A stretch of 64,000 nt of DNA from Oscillospiraceae bacterium. Its GTDB lineage: Bacteria; Bacillota; Clostridia; Oscillospirales; Oscillospiraceae. The DNA lies in assembly GCA_902765025.1 (NCBI GenBank), contig CACWYC010000002.1:1-64000 (forward strand), read 5' to 3'. Shown here piece by piece: positions 35,555-43,935 of the stretch. Under the pieces are notes generated by a model. It was not told where the DNA came from. It did not search any database and worked only from the letters and a program-made list of their open reading frames with translations. Within the stretch, counting starts at the first letter, position 1, and every line of letters begins with the position of its first letter. The position numbers were made by a program, and so were the translations under genes.

Positions 35555-36376
35555 ATGGCGTATACCTATGGGTTTTATGAAGAAAGCGCCGCCTACGTCC
35601 GCTCCCGCTGGCCCCATGAGGCGGAAATCGGCCTTGTGCTGGGCAGCGGCTGCGGCCCGCTGGCCGACAGCATCACCGACCGGGTGGAGATACCCTATGA
35701 GGACATCCCCAACTTCCTGCGCTCCACCGTGTCCACCCACGCCGGCAAGCTGATTCTGGGCACGCTGTCGGGCAAAAAGGTGGCCTGTATGTCCGGCCGC
35801 TTCCACTCCTACGAGGGCTACGACTTTGAGCAGCTGGCCGCCCCGGTGCGGCTGTTCCGGCTGCTGGGCTGCCGCTGCGTGGTGCTGACCAACGCCGCCG
35901 GCGGCGTCAACCTCCACTACCGGCCCGGCGACGTGATGATGATTGCCGACCATATCAAGCTCATGGGCCACAGCCCCCTGCGGGGCCCCAACGTGGAGGA
36001 ATTCGGCCCCCGGTTCTTCGACGTGGGCAAGATGTACACCCCGGAGCTGCGGCGCATCGCCCGGGAGTGCGCCGCGGACAGCGGCCTCACCGTCCACGAG
36101 GGCGTCTACTTCTTCATGCCCGGCCCCCAGTTTGAGACCCCCGCCGAGATTCGGGCCATCCGGGCCCTGGGCGGCGACGCCGTGGGCATGTCCACCGTCA
36201 CCGAGGCCCTCACCGCCGCCCACTGCGGCATGCCCTGCCTGGCTTTCAGCGTCATCACCAACATGGCCGCCGGTATTCTGGATCAGCCCCTGTCCGACGA
36301 GGAGGTCAACCAGGTGGGCCATAAGATCGCCGGGGCTTTCAGCGCGTATCTTGGAAAGGTGGTAGAGCGGTTGTGA
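35555..36376 (+). CDS. Purine nucleoside phosphorylase, trimeric (PNP/MTAP) family
   Basis: Phosphorolyses purine nucleosides to base and sugar-1-phosphate. The 273-residue protein has phosphate loop GSGCGPLAD (30-38), GRFHSYEGY (81-89), NAAGG (113-117) and PGPQFETPAE (189-198). GMSTVTEA contains the ribose contact. Asn236 in VITNMAAG predicts 6-oxopurine preference; MTAP enzymes carry Asp there. The residue that normally touches the 5'-OH (His in human and, from memory, Bacillus PNP) is Asp248 here (LSDEEV). Start at ATG 35555 with GAGGAGG 7 nt upstream. It overlaps the deaminase-like gene, suggesting a common pathway with deaminated 5'-modified nucleosides. Confidence 0.9.
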   Translation: MAYTYGFYEESAAYVRSRWPHEAEIGLVLGSGCGPLADSITDRVEIPYEDIPNFLRSTVSTHAGKLILGTLSGKKVACMSGRFHSYEGYDFEQLAAPVRLFRLLGCRCVVLTNAAGGVNLHYRPGDVMMIADHIKLMGHSPLRGPNVEEFGPRFFDVGKMYTPELRRIARECAADSGLTVHEGVYFFMPGPQFETPAEIRAIRALGGDAVGMSTVTEALTAAHCGMPCLAFSVITNMAAGILDQPLSDEEVNQVGHKIAGAFSAYLGKVVERL

Positions 36377-37659
36377 GCCGGCTGCTGCTGAAAAACGGCC
36401 TGCTGTACACCCCGGAGGGGGTCGTCAGCGGGTATCTGGCGGTGGAGGGCAGGGCCATCACCTACGTGGGCACCGCCCGCCCGGCGGGGGACTTCGACAG
36501 CGAGAAGGACCTGTCCGGCAAGCTGGTGCTGCCCGGTCTTGTCAACGGCCACACCCACACCGCCATGACGCTGCTGCGGGGCGTGGGCAGTGACCTGCCC
36601 CTGCAAAGCTGGCTTTTCGACAGGGTTTTCCCCGTGGAGGCCCGGCTGACGGCGGAGGACATCGCCGCCGGCACCGCCCTGGCGCTGTTGGAGATGATCG
36701 GCTGCGGCACCACCTCCTTCACCGATATGTATTTCCACCCCCAGGTGGCGGCGGAGCTGGTGGCAAAGAGCGGCATGAAGGCCAATCTCTGCTACCCCGT
36801 CCAAGCCTTTGACCCCGGGGAGACGTATGAAAAGAACCCATCCGCCCGGGCGCTGGAAGCCCTGTGGCGGGACTGCCACGGCATGGCGGAGGGCCGGGTC
36901 CTGGTGGACGGCTGCCTCCACGCCGAGTATACCTGCAACGATGACGTGGCCGCCGGTGTGGCCGCCTTTGCCAAAGAAAAGGGGCTGCACATGCACGTCC
37001 ACCTCAGCGAGACGGACAGCGAGCACCGCCAGTGCCTGGCCCGCCACGGCTGCACCCCCGCCGCCTGGATGGAGGGCCGGGGCGTGTTCGACGTGCCCTG
37101 CTCCGCCGCCCACTGCGTGTGGGTCACGCCGGAGGACAGGGCCATTTTCCGCCGCAGGGGCGTCAGCGTCATCCACAACCCCAGCAGCAACATGAAGCTG
37201 GGCAGCGGCTTCGCCCCGGTGCCGGAGCTGTTGGCGGAGGGGGTCAACGTGGCCCTGGGCACCGACGGCGCCGCCAGCAACAACAATCTGGACATGGTGG
37301 AGGAGCTGCACCTGGCGGCCATCCTCCACAAGGGCCGCCGCCACGACGCCGCCGCGGTGCCCTGCAACCCCGCCATCGCCATGGCCACCCGGGGCGGCGC
37401 CGTGGCCCAGGGCCGGGCCGACTGCGGCATACTGGCCCCGGGCATGCGGGCCGATCTGATGGCCATTGACCTGGACCGGCCTCATCTCACACCCTGCCTG
37501 GACGCCGCCGCCCTGGTGACATACAGCGCCCAGAGCGCCGACGTGTGCCTCACCATGGCGGATGGCGAAATCCTCTATGAAAACGGGGACTATCTGACGC
37601 TGGACAGGGAGAAAATCCTCTTTGAGGCCCGGGCCGCCGCCCGGCGGATCTACGGATAA
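36373..37659 (+). CDS. MTA/SAH deaminase-like amidohydrolase (MtaD family)
   Basis: A 428-residue metal-dependent amidohydrolase that probably deaminates adenine nucleosides such as 5'-methylthioadenosine or S-adenosylhomocysteine to inosine forms. Metal ligands are His60 and His62 (GHTHT), His210 (MHVHLSET) and Asp298 (LGTDGAASNNN). His247 (AHCVW) and NPSSNMKLGSG complete the pattern. GTG start at 36373 overlaps the PNP stop (GTGA), so translation is coupled. SsnA/TrzN relatives cannot be excluded, but the family pattern is closest to MtaD. Confidence 0.87.
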   Translation: MSRLLLKNGLLYTPEGVVSGYLAVEGRAITYVGTARPAGDFDSEKDLSGKLVLPGLVNGHTHTAMTLLRGVGSDLPLQSWLFDRVFPVEARLTAEDIAAGTALALLEMIGCGTTSFTDMYFHPQVAAELVAKSGMKANLCYPVQAFDPGETYEKNPSARALEALWRDCHGMAEGRVLVDGCLHAEYTCNDDVAAGVAAFAKEKGLHMHVHLSETDSEHRQCLARHGCTPAAWMEGRGVFDVPCSAAHCVWVTPEDRAIFRRRGVSVIHNPSSNMKLGSGFAPVPELLAEGVNVALGTDGAASNNNLDMVEELHLAAILHKGRRHDAAAVPCNPAIAMATRGGAVAQGRADCGILAPGMRADLMAIDLDRPHLTPCLDAAALVTYSAQSADVCLTMADGEILYENGDYLTLDREKILFEARAAARRIYG

Positions 37660-37669
37660 GGAGCGCGCA

Positions 37670-38737
37670 ATGGAGAGAGCCGACAAAGACCTGGCATTTA
37701 TGCTGCAATATGAAAACGTGGCCTGGTATGACCACGGCGCCGTCCGGATTCTGGACCGCCGGGTGTACCCCCGGCAGGTGTCCTTCGTCACCTGCCGCAG
37801 CCATCAGGAGGTGGCCGCCGCCATCGCCGCCATGGTCACCCAGTCCACCGGGCCCTACACCGCCGCCGCCATGGGCATGGCGCTGGCGGCCTGGGAGTGC
37901 CGGGGCGAGGCCGCGGAGGCCCAGCGGGCCCATCTCCGCGCCGCCGCCTACACCATCTCCCACGCCCGGCCCACCACCGTGGGACGGATGGAGCGCATCA
38001 CCGGCGGATGCCTGCGCTGGGCGGAGGAGGCCCTGGACAGGGGGGAGAGCGACCTGGCCGACGGCATCCGGGACTACACCGTGGCCGTGAACAACGTGCG
38101 CTACGGCAAGGTGGAGCGGATGGCGGGGTATCTGGCGGAGCAGTTTCCCGACCACGGCACGGTGATGACCCAGTGCTTCGGCGAGACCATCGTGGGCATG
38201 ATGCTGCGCCAGTGCCGCCGGCAGGGGAAGGACATTCGTCTCTTCTGCCCCGAGACCCGGCCCTTCTTCCAGGGGGCCCGGCTCACCGCCACCGTCTGCC
38301 GGGACATGGGGTTTGACGTCACCGTCATCACCGACAATATGCCCGCCTGGGTCATGCGGCAGGAGAAGGTGGACGTGTTCACCTGCGCCGCCGACGCCAT
38401 CTGCTGTGACGGCCACATCGTCAACAAGGTGGGCACCTTTCAAATCGCCATCGCCGCGGGCTACATGGGCGTCCCCGTCTACGTCAGCGGCATCCCCGAC
38501 GCGGGCCACCCCACCGTGGACACGGTGAAAATCGAGCTGCGCAACGGCGGGGAGACGCTGGAGGCCATGGGGGTGAAAACCGCCGCCGACGGCGTGAAGG
38601 GCTATTATCCCGCCTTCGACATCACCCCGCCGGAGCTGGTGCGGGGCGTGGTGACGGATTTGGGCATCTATTCGCCCTACGACCTGCCGAAATATCTGGA
38701 AAAAGCGGACATCGGGCCCTACGAGCTGGTGATTTGA
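37670..38737 (+). CDS. MtnA-like (eIF2B-alpha family) sugar-phosphate isomerase, divergent
   Basis: A 355-residue protein of the MtnA/eIF2B-alpha fold. Methylthioribose-1-phosphate isomerase catalytic residues are kept: Cys169 (TQCFGET) and Asp242 (CAADAI). PETRPFFQGARLTA (194-207), VTVITDNMPAW (218-228) and NKVGTFQIA (252-260) are also kept. The usual N-terminal RGAPAIG box is replaced by TQSTGPYTA (57-65), so an expected substrate-binding arginine is absent. RPTTVGR (100-106) stands where RPTAVNL is usual. A different aldose-1-phosphate substrate is possible. AAGGAG lies upstream; it is the last gene of the PNP operon. Confidence 0.78.
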   Translation: MERADKDLAFMLQYENVAWYDHGAVRILDRRVYPRQVSFVTCRSHQEVAAAIAAMVTQSTGPYTAAAMGMALAAWECRGEAAEAQRAHLRAAAYTISHARPTTVGRMERITGGCLRWAEEALDRGESDLADGIRDYTVAVNNVRYGKVERMAGYLAEQFPDHGTVMTQCFGETIVGMMLRQCRRQGKDIRLFCPETRPFFQGARLTATVCRDMGFDVTVITDNMPAWVMRQEKVDVFTCAADAICCDGHIVNKVGTFQIAIAAGYMGVPVYVSGIPDAGHPTVDTVKIELRNGGETLEAMGVKTAADGVKGYYPAFDITPPELVRGVVTDLGIYSPYDLPKYLEKADIGPYELVI

Positions 38738-38755
38738 AAGTGTACTTATAAAAGA

Positions 38756-38783
38756 AAAAGGCGCCCCGCGGGGCGCCTTTTTT
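38756..38783. terminator. Terminator after the isomerase gene
   Basis: AAAAGGCGCCCC / GGGGCGCCTTTTTT with a very short loop, nearly a perfect palindrome. Convergent minus-strand gene begins to end 9 nt further on. Confidence 0.88.
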
Positions 38784-38792
38784 GCGTCTGCA

Positions 38793-39521
38793 TTAGAATA
38801 GCCACATGGCGAGAATGCCCGCCATCTCGCGGCACCAGTAGCCCGGCCCCAGATACCAGGGGCTGGGGCAGGCGGCGGCCCAGGCCACCAGACCGTTTTG
38901 CTTCGCGTAGGCGGCGCAGCGGTATTGGTGGAAGCCGTCGGTGGCGATGACCACCTGCCGGGGCAGGCGGTTTTCCGCAATGACGGCGGCGCTGAAAGCC
39001 ATGTTCTCCGCCGTGGAGGTGGACTTGTCCTCCCGGTAGAGCCGCCGGGGGTCGATGCCCATGGCGGTGAGGGTATGGGCGATGCAGTCCGCCTCGGTGA
39101 CGGTCTCGGCGTCGTCCCTACCGCCGCTGCACACGCAGGCTGCTTCCGGGTGGGCGGCCAGATAGCCGTAGGCGGCGTCGATGCGGCGCCGGAGCATGAC
39201 GCTGGGCCGGCCGTCGTACACCTGGCACCCGGCCACGATGACGGTGCAGGGTTCATCGGCCGGGGGCACACGCAGCGCCGCGGCGGCCATCACCACCGCC
39301 AGCACCGCCGCCAGGGTAAGCCCTGCCGCCATGACGCCGTTCCCCAGCCGCCGCAGCCACCGGGGCAGCCGCCCCATTTTGCCGGGCAGCAGCAGCCATG
39401 CGGCGCAGTAGAGCAGCACCGCGGCGGGCCACACCATGCCGATGTGGAAAATGCCCCACGCCGCCGGGAAGAGGAAATACCCCGCCCCCGCCAGGCACAG
39501 GACACCCAAGGCGCGCTTCAC
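38793..39521 (-). CDS. DUF218 / YdcF family membrane protein
   Basis: A 242-residue protein. Three N-terminal hydrophobic segments (about 5-75) are followed by a DUF218 domain (about 90-225) with VIVAGCQVYDGRPSVMLRRRIDAA, ACVCSGGRDDAETVTEA, EDKSTSTAENMAFS and IATDGFHQYRCAAYAKQ. This family includes SanA- and ElyC-like envelope proteins. GTG start at 39521, 1 nt after the udk stop, with GGAG upstream. Second gene of a minus-strand unit with udk. Function in the envelope is inferred from family. Confidence 0.87.
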   Translation of the reverse strand: MKRALGVLCLAGAGYFLFPAAWGIFHIGMVWPAAVLLYCAAWLLLPGKMGRLPRWLRRLGNGVMAAGLTLAAVLAVVMAAAALRVPPADEPCTVIVAGCQVYDGRPSVMLRRRIDAAYGYLAAHPEAACVCSGGRDDAETVTEADCIAHTLTAMGIDPRRLYREDKSTSTAENMAFSAAVIAENRLPRQVVIATDGFHQYRCAAYAKQNGLVAWAAACPSPWYLGPGYWCREMAGILAMWLF

Positions 39522-39522
39522 G

Positions 39523-40137
39523 TCAGTTCTCCGCAATGTGATTGGCGATGCGCTGCATGATCATGTCCAGGGCCACCAGGTTCCGGCCGCCCTCCAGCAC
39601 GATGATGTCGGCGTATTTCCGGGTGGGCTCCACGAACTGCTCGTGCATGGGCTTGACGGTGGTGAGATACTGGTTCACCACGCTCTCCAGGCTGCGGCCC
39701 CGCTCCTCCACGTCCCGCAGGGCCCGGCGGAGGATGCGCACGTCGGCGTCGGTCTCCACGAAGATTTTGATGTCCAGCAGGTCCCGCAGGGCCTTGTTCT
39801 GGAAGATGAGGATGCCCTCCACCAGCACCACCTTGGTGGGCTGCACCTCCACGGTCTTGTCGGTGCGGTTGTGGATGGTGTAGTCGTACACCGGGCAGTG
39901 GATGGTCTGGCCCGCCTTCAGCTTTTTCAAATCCGCGATCATCAGGTCGGTGTCGAAGGCGTCGGGATGGTCGTAGTTCTGGCGGCAGCGCTCTTCAAAG
40001 GGCCTGTCCTGCCGCTTGTAGTAGTTGTCGTGGTGCACCACGCTGATGTCCGCGCCGAAGCGGCGGGCCAGGTGGTCGGTGAGCGTGGTTTTGCCGGAGC
40101 CGGTGCCGCCGGCGATGCCGATGAGAATGGTGTTCAT
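39523..40137 (-). CDS. udk: Uridine kinase
   Basis: Phosphorylates uridine and cytidine for pyrimidine salvage. The 204-residue length is standard. P-loop GIAGGTGSGKTTL (8-20), VVHHDNYYKRQD, NYDHPDAFDTDL, VVLVEGILIF and RALRDVEERGRS are all typical. ATG 40137 follows GGGGAGGAAC; an upstream in-frame extension is not family-like. It precedes the DUF218 gene on the minus strand. Confidence 0.95.
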   Translation of the reverse strand: MNTILIGIAGGTGSGKTTLTDHLARRFGADISVVHHDNYYKRQDRPFEERCRQNYDHPDAFDTDLMIADLKKLKAGQTIHCPVYDYTIHNRTDKTVEVQPTKVVLVEGILIFQNKALRDLLDIKIFVETDADVRILRRALRDVEERGRSLESVVNQYLTTVKPMHEQFVEPTRKYADIIVLEGGRNLVALDMIMQRIANHIAEN

Positions 40138-40168
40138 GCCCTGTTCCTCCCCATAGATTCTGCTCTCC

Positions 40169-40198
40169 ATTATAAAATGCCCGGCTGGGGAAATGCAA
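40169..40198 (-). promoter_or_regulatory. Sigma-A-type promoter for udk
   Basis: On the minus strand, TTGCAT (40198-40193), an 18-bp spacer and TATAAT (40174-40169). Confidence 0.68.
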
Positions 40199-40237
40199 GG
40201 CAAGTTGTAAAAAAAGGATGAATTTCGTGGAATTGGA

Positions 40238-40267
40238 TTGACGGCGGCAGCGGCCTTGGGGTATATT
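40238..40267 (+). promoter_or_regulatory. Sigma-A-type promoter for the Big2 protein
   Basis: TTGACG (40238-40243), an 18-bp spacer and TATATT (40262-40267), 62 nt before the start. Confidence 0.6.
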
Positions 40268-40328
40268 ATGTAAATGTAAAACGATTACTACACTGGGGGA
40301 GCATGGGTATCCCCTCGGAGGTTTGCTT

Positions 40329-41207
40329 ATGAAACTGGTGAAATGCAATCGCTGCGGCGAGATGTATTCCGATAGCTATCGCAACTGCCCCTTCTGCGAG
40401 GAGGACGAGCATTTCCGCAAGGGCGCCCGGTACACCGGCCCCAAAAACGGCCGCCGCAGGGAGACCCGCCGCCGGGCCCCCAGCATCGTGGGTCCCGTGG
40501 TGATTCTGATTGCCATTCTGATTGTGGCCCTGCTGGTGTGGCACTTCCTGGGCGACAAGCTGGCCCTGCGCCGCAGCCCGGAGGAGACCCCTGTGGACAC
40601 GTCGGACACCATCACCCCCGGCGGCGTTCTGCCCGGCGGGGAGGGCACCACGCCTGCGTCCAGCCTGGAGATGGACAAGACGCTGCAGCTTGCCGTGGGC
40701 CAGAGCGGCACCATCAACGTCTCCGGCGGCACCGAGTATGAGTGGATCAGCTCCGATCCCACCGTGGCCACCGTCAACGGCTCCGGCGAGGTCACCGCCA
40801 TCGGCGAAGGCACCGCCATCATCACTGCCACCGACGTCTCCGGCGACAGCGCCGTCTGCTCCGTCACCGTCACCGGCGAGGGCGGCCAGAGCGGCAGCCA
40901 GGGCGGCAGCCAGAGCGGCAGCCAGAGCGGCAGCGGCATCAACGTGGCCGGCCTGACGCTGCGCACCGAGTACAACACCACCATCAAGCCCTACGAGTCC
41001 GGCAAGTTTGACATCTCCATGAAGAAGGGCGAGTCCTTCCAGCTCACCGTGGAGGGCACCGACGCCGCCTTCACCTGGTCCAGCGCCGACAGCACTGTGG
41101 CCACCATGAGCGAAAAGGGCACTCTGAAGGCAGTGAACAAGGGCAACTCCATCATCACCGGCCGCAGCGGCGACGCCGCCATCAGCATCTACGTCCGGGT
41201 CAACTGA
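40329..41207 (+). CDS. Zinc-ribbon, single-span membrane protein with two Big2 domains
   Basis: A 292-residue protein with an unusual architecture. A cytoplasmic zinc ribbon comes first (CNRCG ... CPFC, residues about 6-24), then a basic stretch and one membrane span (about 52-75). Outside are two Ig-like Big2 domains: one around EWISSDPTVATVNGSGEVTAIGEGTAIITA and one around FTWSSADSTVATMSEKGTLKAV. A Ser-Gly-Gln linker joins them (GSQGGSQSGSQSGSG). A surface or spore-envelope adhesion or sensing role is possible but unproven. Start at ATG 40329, 7 nt after GGAGG. Confidence 0.85.
   Translation: MKLVKCNRCGEMYSDSYRNCPFCEEDEHFRKGARYTGPKNGRRRETRRRAPSIVGPVVILIAILIVALLVWHFLGDKLALRRSPEETPVDTSDTITPGGVLPGGEGTTPASSLEMDKTLQLAVGQSGTINVSGGTEYEWISSDPTVATVNGSGEVTAIGEGTAIITATDVSGDSAVCSVTVTGEGGQSGSQGGSQSGSQSGSGINVAGLTLRTEYNTTIKPYESGKFDISMKKGESFQLTVEGTDAAFTWSSADSTVATMSEKGTLKAVNKGNSIITGRSGDAAISIYVRVN
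40886..40934 (+). repeat. Short in-frame tandem repeat (Ser-Gly-Gln linker)
   Basis: Four units of a 12-bp motif like GGCAGCCAGAGC encode the Gly-Ser-Gln linker. The number of units may vary between strains. Confidence 0.7.
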
Positions 41208-41223
41208 TACGACACGCACAACG

Positions 41224-41252
41224 AAAAAGGAAGCCTTCGGGCTTCCTTTTTT
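41224..41252 (+). terminator. Rho-independent terminator
   Basis: AAAAAGGAAGCC / GGCTTCCTTTTTT with a TTCG loop, after the Big2 gene. Confidence 0.93.
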
Positions 41253-41311
41253 GCACACATGTTGGGCTGCATTTTTGTCTGCTTTTTCAATAAGTAAATT
41301 CGTTTCTTTCC

Positions 41312-41340
41312 TTGTCATGGCCCGCCGGCTATGCTATAAT
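41312..41340 (+). promoter_or_regulatory. Sigma-A-type promoter for the ABC exporter operon
   Basis: TTGTCA (41312-41317), a 17-bp spacer and a perfect TATAAT (41335-41340), 42 nt before the start. Confidence 0.78.
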
Positions 41341-41381
41341 GCAATATAACTATCCGTATGCGTACCGGGAGGATTATCCAC

Positions 41382-43139
41382 ATGACGGCACGGGATTTCC
41401 GCGAAAAAAAGCCTTTAATCCTGTTTCTGCACTATTTCAGGCCCCATCTGGGCCTTTTTGTGCTGGATATCTCCTGTGCGCTGCTGATCGCCCTGGTGGA
41501 TCTGGCCTTTCCGCTGCTGTCCCGCCGGGCCATGTACCAGTGGCTGCCGGAGAAGCAGTATTCCGTGTTTTTCCTGGTGATGGCGCTGGCGGTGGCGGCC
41601 TACGTCATCCGGGCGGGGCTCTACTTCGTGGTGGCCTACTGGGGCCACACCTTCGGCATCCGTGTGGAGGCCGACATCCGCCGGGATTTGTACGCCCACG
41701 TCCAGGAGCTGGGCTTTGACTTCTTCGACCGCAACCGCACCGGCGTGCTGATGAGCCGCATGACCACCGACCTCTTCGAGCTGACGGAGCTGGCCCACCA
41801 CGGGCCGGAGGACTTGTTCATCAGCCTGGTGACCATCATCGGCGCGCTGATCATCCTCTTTCGCGTCCAGTGGCGGCTGGCCCTGGTGGTCACCGTCATC
41901 ATCCCCATCTTTCTGGTGTTTCTGATGCAGCGCCGCCGGGCCATGTCCGACGCCAGCCGGGCCGCCAAGCAGAAAACCGGCGTCATCAACGCGGAGATTG
42001 AGTCCGGCCTCAGCGGCATCCGCACCACCAAGGCCTTTGCCTCCGAGGCGGAACAGCAGCAGCGCTTCGACCGGGCCAACGAGGTCTTTAAGACCGCCAA
42101 GCGCGGCTTCCACCGGGAGATGGGATTGTTCCTGTCCGTGATGGAGCTGTTCATCAGCCTGCTGTCCGTCACGGTGATTGCCGTGGGCGGGTGGCTGATT
42201 ATGGACGGCAGAATGAACTATATCGACCTCATTACCTTCAGCCTGTACGTCACCACCTTTGTCAACCCCATCCGCAAGCTGGCCAACTTCGCCGAGCTGT
42301 TCTCCAGCGGCTTTGCGGGCTTGCAGCGGTTTACCGAGCTGATGGGCACCGAGCCCACCATCCGGGACGCCCCCGACGCCGTGGCCATGGAGAACGTACA
42401 GGGCCGCATCACCGCCGAGGACGTGTCCTTTTCCTACAAGGAGGACACGGAGGTGCTGCACCACGTGTCCCTGGCCGTGGCCAGCGGCGAGACGGTGGCG
42501 GTGGTGGGCCCCAGCGGCGGCGGCAAGAGTACCCTGTGCCAGCTCATTCCCCGGTTTTACGACGTGGACAGCGGCAGCATCGCCATCGACGGCGTGGACG
42601 TGCGGAAGCTGCGGCAGCACGACCTGCGCCGCAGCATCGGCATCGTGCAGCAGGACGTGTTCCTCTTTGCCGACACCATCCGGGAGAACATCCGCTTCGG
42701 CAAGCCCGGCGCCACCGACGAGGAGGTGGCCCAGGCCGCCCGCCGGGCCGAGATTTACGAAGACATCATGGCCATGCCCGACGGCTTCGACACCTACGTG
42801 GGCGAGCGGGGCACCCTGCTCTCCGGCGGCCAGAAGCAGCGGGTAGCCATCGCCCGCATCTTCCTGAAAAATCCCCCCATCCTCATTCTGGACGAGGCCA
42901 CCTCCGCCCTGGACAGCGTCACCGAGTCCCGCATCCAGAGCGCCTTCGATGAGCTGGCTGTGGGCCGTACCACCCTGATCATCGCCCACCGGCTCAGCAC
43001 CATCCGTGCCGCTCACCGCATCATCGTCATCCAGGACGGCCGCATCACCGAGGAGGGCACCCACGCCCAGCTGCTGGCGCAAAACGGCGCCTACGCCACC
43101 CTCTACCGCACCCAGAACGTGGGGGAGATGTATGGATAA
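41382..43139 (+). CDS. ABC exporter, fused membrane and ATPase domains
   Basis: A 585-residue half-transporter of the MsbA/BmrA type that exports an unknown lipophilic or drug-like substrate. Six membrane helices fill residues about 20-310, including the coupling-helix text FFDRNRTGVLMSRMTTD. The ATPase has Walker A GPSGGGKST (about 375-383), signature LLSGGQKQR (about 480) and Walker B LILDEATSALD. ATG 41382 is preferred (GGGAGGA 8 nt upstream) over an ATG at 41358. It probably acts as a homodimer, since no partner gene is adjacent. It overlaps the next gene by 8 nt. Confidence 0.92.
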   Translation: MTARDFREKKPLILFLHYFRPHLGLFVLDISCALLIALVDLAFPLLSRRAMYQWLPEKQYSVFFLVMALAVAAYVIRAGLYFVVAYWGHTFGIRVEADIRRDLYAHVQELGFDFFDRNRTGVLMSRMTTDLFELTELAHHGPEDLFISLVTIIGALIILFRVQWRLALVVTVIIPIFLVFLMQRRRAMSDASRAAKQKTGVINAEIESGLSGIRTTKAFASEAEQQQRFDRANEVFKTAKRGFHREMGLFLSVMELFISLLSVTVIAVGGWLIMDGRMNYIDLITFSLYVTTFVNPIRKLANFAELFSSGFAGLQRFTELMGTEPTIRDAPDAVAMENVQGRITAEDVSFSYKEDTEVLHHVSLAVASGETVAVVGPSGGGKSTLCQLIPRFYDVDSGSIAIDGVDVRKLRQHDLRRSIGIVQQDVFLFADTIRENIRFGKPGATDEEVAQAARRAEIYEDIMAMPDGFDTYVGERGTLLSGGQKQRVAIARIFLKNPPILILDEATSALDSVTESRIQSAFDELAVGRTTLIIAHRLSTIRAAHRIIVIQDGRITEEGTHAQLLAQNGAYATLYRTQNVGEMYG

Positions 43140-43923
43140 ACGCACCGTGCTGGATCGCCTGACCCGGGACGAGGACGAGCGCATCACCCTGGGCCGGGTC
43201 TGGGATCTGGCGGAGAAGTGCGTCAGCCGGGACATCCCCGGCCACACCGGATTTCTGACGCCTCAGGAGCAGCTTTTGTGTCAGAATTTGCTGCAAACCC
43301 TGGGCCTGGGGGAGAGAGCGGCGTTCTGGGGCGGCTACGACGGCGCCCAGCGCTGCCAGCTCCACCTGCTGCCCTCCTGGGCGGAGGGGCCGGAGGAGGA
43401 CGCCATCGCGGCCCTCCGGGTCCGGTGGTACACCGGCGAGCACCCCACCCACCGGGATCTGCTGGGCAGCCTCATGGGCCTGGGCATCACCCGCCAGATC
43501 ATCGGGGACATTCTGGTGGACGGCGATGGCAGCGCCGCCGACATTCTCACCGTGCCCACCACGGCGGAGTACCTTTTGCAGCAGTGGGACAGGGCGGGCC
43601 GCACCCCCATTCAGTGTGAGGCGGTGGGATTACACGACCTCCACCTGCCCCGGCAGGAATTCAAGGAGATTCGGGACACCGTGTCCTCCCTGCGGCTGGA
43701 CAGCGTGGTGTCCGCCGCCTTTGCCATGGCAAGGGGCAAGGCCGCCGACCTCATCGCCGCCGGGCGGGTGCAGGTCAACTGGCAGGACGCCGTGAAGGGC
43801 GACAGGCCCGTGGCCCAGGGGGACGTGATCACCGCCCGGGGCCTTGGAAAATGCATACTCTCTGCCGTGGGGCAGCCCACCAAAAAGGGAAGACTGCCCA
43901 TCACCGTGCAGCGCTATATTTGA
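43132..43923 (+). CDS. YlmH-like RNA-binding protein with S4 domain
   Basis: A 263-residue protein. The N- and middle parts match YlmH-type proteins (THRDLLGSLMGLGITRQIIGDILVDGD). The C-terminal S4 RNA-binding domain (about 180-245) contains LRLDSVVSAAFAMARGKAADLIAAGRVQVNWQ. In Bacillus, YlmH acts on stalled ribosomes. It is normally encoded in the ylm/division cluster, but here it follows an ABC exporter with an 8-nt overlap. The start ATG lies inside the exporter's last codons. Confidence 0.88.
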   Translation: MDKRTVLDRLTRDEDERITLGRVWDLAEKCVSRDIPGHTGFLTPQEQLLCQNLLQTLGLGERAAFWGGYDGAQRCQLHLLPSWAEGPEEDAIAALRVRWYTGEHPTHRDLLGSLMGLGITRQIIGDILVDGDGSAADILTVPTTAEYLLQQWDRAGRTPIQCEAVGLHDLHLPRQEFKEIRDTVSSLRLDSVVSAAFAMARGKAADLIAAGRVQVNWQDAVKGDRPVAQGDVITARGLGKCILSAVGQPTKKGRLPITVQRYI

Positions 43924-43935
43924 GGATAGAAAACC

